A DNA stretch of 51,668 bases from Chloroflexota bacterium (GTDB taxonomy: Bacteria; Chloroflexota; Anaerolineae; CG2-30-64-16), in contig VGOD01000014.1 of NCBI GenBank assembly GCA_016876015.1, positions 1 through 51,668 of the forward strand. The letters run 5' to 3'. Below are positions 48,300-51,668 of the stretch, in pieces (the stretch's first letter is position 1; each line of letters opens with the position of its first letter). A program made the position numbers and the translations under genes. The notes beneath the pieces were generated by a model. That model was given only the letters and a program-made list of their open reading frames with translations. It did not search any database and was not told where the DNA came from.

Positions 48300-49699
48300 C
48301 GGACGGCTTCCAGCCCGCCCTGGCCGGTCCAGGGGAACGGCTGTTTCCTGGCGATCCGTTCGGCGAGCGCCGCGCTCACCTCGGCGACTGAGCCAGAGAT
48401 GCGCTGGACAGTCGCGCCGGCGGCCGTCAGGCTGGCCACAACCTCGGCGCCGATCGTCTTCTCATCCGCGATGACCGTGACGAGCCCAGCCCCGGCCGCC
48501 TCAGCGGGACTGAAGCCAAAAGACGCCGCGAATGCGAGCAGATAGTCTTGGGCCAGCAGCAGGTTGGCGCGGGTGGCGGCCTGTTCGGCCGGCCCGAAGA
48601 GGACATAGTGCACCAGCGGGCGGCCGTTGACCGGCAGAGCCAGGTCTGCGGTCGCCGAGTTTACGCCATCGAGCCTGACCGTGGCCGAGAGCACGTTGGC
48701 GCCGTCGGCCGTCACCTGGTATACGCCCGCAGGCAGACCGGTGAACCAGTAGATCTCGTTGGTGCCGACTACACACCGGCCAACTGTAGCGCCGTCGCGC
48801 AACAGGCGGATCGTGCGGCCCGCGCCGTTGCGCACGCGGCCCGAGAGGCTGCTCTGGGCCATCACCAGCACCAGCTCCAATCGCACCTGCTCCCCTGGAC
48901 CGGCGCCAGGGCGGGCTGGCCCCTGCAGCCGCTGCGGCTCTGAGCGCAAGGTCGTGCCCTCGACAGCCACCACGTATTCGCCGGCGGTCAGGCCGGTGAA
49001 GCGAAACGCGCCGTCGAGACCGATGACCACGCTGGCGACTTGCTGGCCGTCCCGGATCAGCAGCGCGGTGCGGCTGGCGCCGTTGCGGACAACGCCGGAG
49101 ATGCTGCCGCGCACGACCGGGCCCGACCCCTGACCGCGCTGAAAAGTGATCTGAAAGGAATGGTGGAACAAGGTGTTGCCGGGCGCCTCGTCAGGGTGGC
49201 CGGTGTGCAGACCGGCTACCTGGTCCGAGGGTAGTTCCTGGCCTGGCAGACCCAGGGCAGCCACCGAGCACACCTGACCTCGCCACATCGGGAAGTTCGT
49301 TCCCGGCTCGGCGATCGGCTTATCCACCTCAACCGTCTGCTCGCCGCCATCCCAGGTGATCTTGAGGCGCGCGCCGCGCACCCGCCCAATGGGGTTGGCT
49401 GCGGAAATCATCGCCGGGTCCACCACATCCAGGTAGATGTGATGGTTGCCGCCGTTCTCTTCCTGGGTCAGGTGGTGAATTCTGGTCGCTTGCCAATAAG
49501 GGGCGCCCGGCGTCGCCGCCGCGGGCGTCACTGCGACGCCGTAAGAGCTCGCGTCGTTGACGATCTCCCGTGCGCCGGTCCCCCTGCCCACGACAGATGG
49601 CGGACGGGACGGTTTCGCGGGTTTCGCGTTGGGTTTCGCGTTGGCGCGCGGCCGGAACAGACCGCCGATGAAGCTGCCGATCTGGCTAATCAGTCCCAT
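48296..49699 (-). CDS. Repeat protein with carboxypeptidase-regulatory-like domains and a CWB2-like C-terminal domain
   Basis: 467 residues. After a basic N-terminal segment (FRPRANAKPNAKPAK) comes a beta-rich region, then two carboxypeptidase-regulatory-like repeats (GAFRFTGLTAGEYVVAVEG, IYWFTGLPAGVYQVTADG). The last 105 residues (HYVLFGPAEQAATRANLLLA ... VTVIADEKTIGAEVV ... VQRISGS) are homologous to the end of the next protein and recall the cell-wall-binding repeat 2 fold. No signal peptide is seen. GGGGATG precedes the ATG. Two copies of the CCCTGGACCGG palindrome lie in frame (48893-48920 and about 48309-48333). Function unknown. Confidence 0.7.
   Translation of the reverse strand: MGLISQIGSFIGGLFRPRANAKPNAKPAKPSRPPSVVGRGTGAREIVNDASSYGVAVTPAAATPGAPYWQATRIHHLTQEENGGNHHIYLDVVDPAMISAANPIGRVRGARLKITWDGGEQTVEVDKPIAEPGTNFPMWRGQVCSVAALGLPGQELPSDQVAGLHTGHPDEAPGNTLFHHSFQITFQRGQGSGPVVRGSISGVVRNGASRTALLIRDGQQVASVVIGLDGAFRFTGLTAGEYVVAVEGTTLRSEPQRLQGPARPGAGPGEQVRLELVLVMAQSSLSGRVRNGAGRTIRLLRDGATVGRCVVGTNEIYWFTGLPAGVYQVTADGANVLSATVRLDGVNSATADLALPVNGRPLVHYVLFGPAEQAATRANLLLAQDYLLAFAASFGFSPAEAAGAGLVTVIADEKTIGAEVVASLTAAGATVQRISGSVAEVSAALAERIARKQPFPWTGQGGLEAVR
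48309..48333 (-). repeat. Third copy of the CCCTGGACCGG element, at the protein C-terminus
   Basis: Inverted, 2 bases shorter, at the very end of the 48296-49699 gene, encoding PWTGQGGLEAVR. The palindrome therefore supplies the C-terminal residues. Confidence 0.6.
48893..48920 (-). repeat. Dispersed CCCTGGACCGG element inside a coding region
   Basis: In-frame copy of the element at 46738-46765 (two mismatches), translated as a GPARPGAGPG-type linker between repeat domains. Confidence 0.7.
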
Positions 49700-49703
49700 T
49701 GTC

Positions 49704-51668
49704 TCATCCCCTTCCTGCATCGGCCAACAGTCGCTCGAAGGCCTCGGCCAACGCATAACCATCGCCGGATAGCCGCGTCACGCGGCAACCGGCCGCCCGG
49801 AGTATGTCCTCGACGGCGACCGGCGTCTCGTCGCCCACGATCGTCACGGCGGCTGCCTGGGATGCATCGGCCACGCTGAACCCGCCGCTGGCGCCGCTGC
49901 GATGGATGTAGCGGCCGGCCAGCGCCAGGATCAGCCGCGCCTCCGCGCGCGGGGACTCGCCCGGTTCGGCCGCAGGCGGCGCAAAGAGCAGATAGTGGCC
50001 AAGCAGCTTGCGCGGCTCTGGCGGCAAGATGACGTCCTGCACCAGGGTCGCATCGTCTGCTAACTGGATGTCGGTCACCAACGGCGCGGCGTCCCCTACA
50101 GCCAGCGCATAGACGCCGGCCGGGAGTTCGCCAAAGCGAAATGCGCCATCCGCGGCGGTCTGGCCGCGAGCTGTCTCTACGCCGTCGCGCAACAGGCGCA
50201 CGCTGCAATCGGCCTGGGCTGCGCCATCCGCCGAGAGCACGCGGCCCTGGATGATCCCGCGCGGGCCCACTGTGCGCCACAGCACGTCGCGCACCTGTTC
50301 GCATTGGCCGTCCAACGCGATGCCGCCAGCCACCTCGCCCATGCTCGCTGCTTCCAGCGCATAGACGCCGGCCGGCAGATTGGCGAAGCGGTAGCCGCCA
50401 TCAGCGGCTGTGCGAGTCTGAGCTACGAGCACGCCCAGGCGACGCAGCGTCATCAACACGTCAGGCTGAGGCGCGCCTCCCGCATCTGCCACGCGACCGT
50501 GCACCATGCTGCGCCGGCCTTGCGCCAGGTCAATGGTCGCCAGTTGCAGGGTGTTTTCGCCGTTTAGCTCCAGGTCGGGCAGCGTTTGGCTGCCCAGTTC
50601 CAGCCGATAGCTGCCCGCCGGTAGCCCTTCGAAGGCGAAGCCGCCATCTGGATCGAGCGGGGTCTGGCGCGTCCAGCCCCAGGCCGGGGGCGCATGGAGC
50701 ACTGCGATCAGACCTTCGGGTGCGGCGAGCGCCTGGCCGCGCAGCCGGCTGCGCATGGGGAAGATCAGCTTGTACAGCGCGCCGGCCTGCAACGCGATGT
50801 CATCCGCAATGACGCCGACCCCGGCGAGCGCCAGTTTGTAGCTTCCGGGAGCCAGGTCAGGGAAGGCGAAGCCGCCATCCGCGGCCAACGTCGCTTCGGG
50901 CGCGCCGGTTGGACCGTCGAGGGTGATCTTGCGTCCGGCGGCGCCTGGCGCCTGGCCATCAATGCGCGCCTTGGCGCCGGCAGCCTGCACCTGGAAATCC
51001 ACCTGATAGGAGACCGGTTGGCCTTCGCGACCAGGCGCATGGGCTGTGTCCAGGTCGTCGGCGACATCGCTGGGCCAGTCGCCCTGGACAACGCGGATCG
51101 CAAAGAGGCCGGGCGAATGCATGAATTCGTAGCGGCCAGCGGGCTTGAACGGATCGGCGCCAGTGACGGTGGTGGGGAACTGCGTGCCCGGCTGTGCGCC
51201 CTGCCACGCCATCTGGAGCCGGATGCCATTCAGCCCCGCTCCCTCTGCGTCGGCGACGGTTCCAAAGAAGATGCGGCGGCCGGCCGATTCTTCGGGCGGC
51301 AGCAGGCGCTTCTGGGTGAGGGTGTAGCGCTTCCCGCTCGGCGCCCCACCCAGGGTGAGCTTTACGCTTCGAGACGCCCAACCGTCCAGCGCCAGGCCGG
51401 CCACTGTGATCGCGCCCGCGCCCGTGCCTGACAGACCGGGAATGCTCAGGCTGTAGCTGCCGAGGGGTAGGCCGCCGAAGCGAAATGCGCCATCCGCGGC
51501 CGTGTCCGCTTCGCCGATCACTGCGGCCCCGCGGCGCAGCGTCACGCGCACACCAGCCTGGGGCGCAGCCTTGTGGTCCAGCACCTTGCCCGAGAGCGCG
51601 CTGTTGGCGCCGCCCGTCAGGAGTACCGTGAGCGCCTGCACCGGTTCCACATCGGCGACCACCCCGCG
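49704..51668 (-). CDS. Partial CDS, carboxypeptidase-regulatory-like repeat protein with CWB2-like C-terminal domain
   Basis: 654 residues are visible; the frame is open at the window edge, so the N-terminus is missing. It carries about six regulatory-like beta-sandwich repeats, each with a form of GxFxFxxLPxGxYxLxxxG (GAFRFGGLPLGSYSLSIPG, GGFAFPDLAPGSYKLALAG, GGFAFEGLPAGSYRLELG, GGYRFANLPAGVYALEA, GAFRFGELPAGVYALAVGD). The C-terminal 100 residues (HYLLFAPPAAEPGES ... GGFSVADASQAAAVTIVGDE ... CRVTRLSGDGYALAEAFERL) match the end of the downstream gene product, pointing to tandem duplication. The next gene starts 4 bases after the stop. Confidence 0.75.
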   Translation of the reverse strand, partial: RGVVADVEPVQALTVLLTGGANSALSGKVLDHKAAPQAGVRVTLRRGAAVIGEADTAADGAFRFGGLPLGSYSLSIPGLSGTGAGAITVAGLALDGWASRSVKLTLGGAPSGKRYTLTQKRLLPPEESAGRRIFFGTVADAEGAGLNGIRLQMAWQGAQPGTQFPTTVTGADPFKPAGRYEFMHSPGLFAIRVVQGDWPSDVADDLDTAHAPGREGQPVSYQVDFQVQAAGAKARIDGQAPGAAGRKITLDGPTGAPEATLAADGGFAFPDLAPGSYKLALAGVGVIADDIALQAGALYKLIFPMRSRLRGQALAAPEGLIAVLHAPPAWGWTRQTPLDPDGGFAFEGLPAGSYRLELGSQTLPDLELNGENTLQLATIDLAQGRRSMVHGRVADAGGAPQPDVLMTLRRLGVLVAQTRTAADGGYRFANLPAGVYALEAASMGEVAGGIALDGQCEQVRDVLWRTVGPRGIIQGRVLSADGAAQADCSVRLLRDGVETARGQTAADGAFRFGELPAGVYALAVGDAAPLVTDIQLADDATLVQDVILPPEPRKLLGHYLLFAPPAAEPGESPRAEARLILALAGRYIHRSGASGGFSVADASQAAAVTIVGDETPVAVEDILRAAGCRVTRLSGDGYALAEAFERLLADAGRG

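Overview
The window is GC-rich bacterial DNA with close gene packing. Several traits suggest a strictly or facultatively anaerobic member of the Chloroflexota (Anaerolineae/Caldilineae type): a one-chain pyruvate:ferredoxin oxidoreductase, a glycyl radical enzyme, selenium genes, a mevalonate kinase beside a UbiD-type decarboxylase, a secreted repeat protein ending in ...YVPLVIR, and dense 7/8-base tandem repeats. The phylum is inferred from gene content and memory; there is no rRNA marker. I saw no rRNA, tRNA or CRISPR array.

Layout. 1-1831 (minus): edge of a putative transposase, a cut-off lipoprotein gene, and a GntR/LacI-type regulator with its own promoter and operator. 1833-7299 (minus): mevalonate kinase, UbiD-family decarboxylase, radical SAM protein, nitroreductase and RNA 2',3'-cyclic phosphodiesterase, probably one transcript. 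7317-12929 (plus): a truncated DUF21 membrane protein, then nifJ behind a possible FNR-type site and a leader terminator, then a dihydroorotate-dehydrogenase-like gene. 12936-19734 (plus): two consecutive selenoprotein genes, biotin carboxylase, biotin carrier protein, a fatty-acid-hydroxylase-like protein, a stand-alone B12 methionine-synthase activation domain, methylmalonyl-CoA mutase and its epimerase. 19767-31828 (plus): MFS transporter, a fused FAD/2Fe-2S subunit and a molybdopterin subunit of a xanthine-dehydrogenase-family hydroxylase, nitroreductase, histidine phosphatase, methyltransferase, gamma-glutamyltransferase, an RsmF-like rRNA methyltransferase and YqeB. 31804-32661 (minus): a TIM-barrel isomerase-like gene. 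32857-38025 (plus): M20 peptidase, DinB, an uncharacterised glycyl radical enzyme and its activase. 38113-46590 (plus): a large secreted repeat protein, a peptide ABC transporter (binding protein and two permeases) and a zinc-ribbon membrane protein. 46818-51668 (minus): two repeat proteins sharing a C-terminal domain, a methyltransferase and a family 2 glycosyltransferase.

Three things stand out. (1) Selenium: a GrdB/PrdB-like protein with an in-frame UGA (Sec163) is followed by a SelW-like CxxU protein (Sec11). Each UGA is followed at about 20 bases by a 6-bp stem with a G-first triloop. The same window encodes YqeB plus a molybdenum hydroxylase, the marks of the selenium-cofactor trait. 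(2) Mevalonate kinase sits 7 bases from a UbiD-type decarboxylase, which suggests the archaeal-type mevalonate route. (3) Repeat DNA: 7/8-base tandem arrays begin at the stop codons of many genes and also expand in frame inside at least five enzymes, and separate palindromic elements are inserted in frame into UbiD, the molybdenum hydroxylase and a repeat protein.
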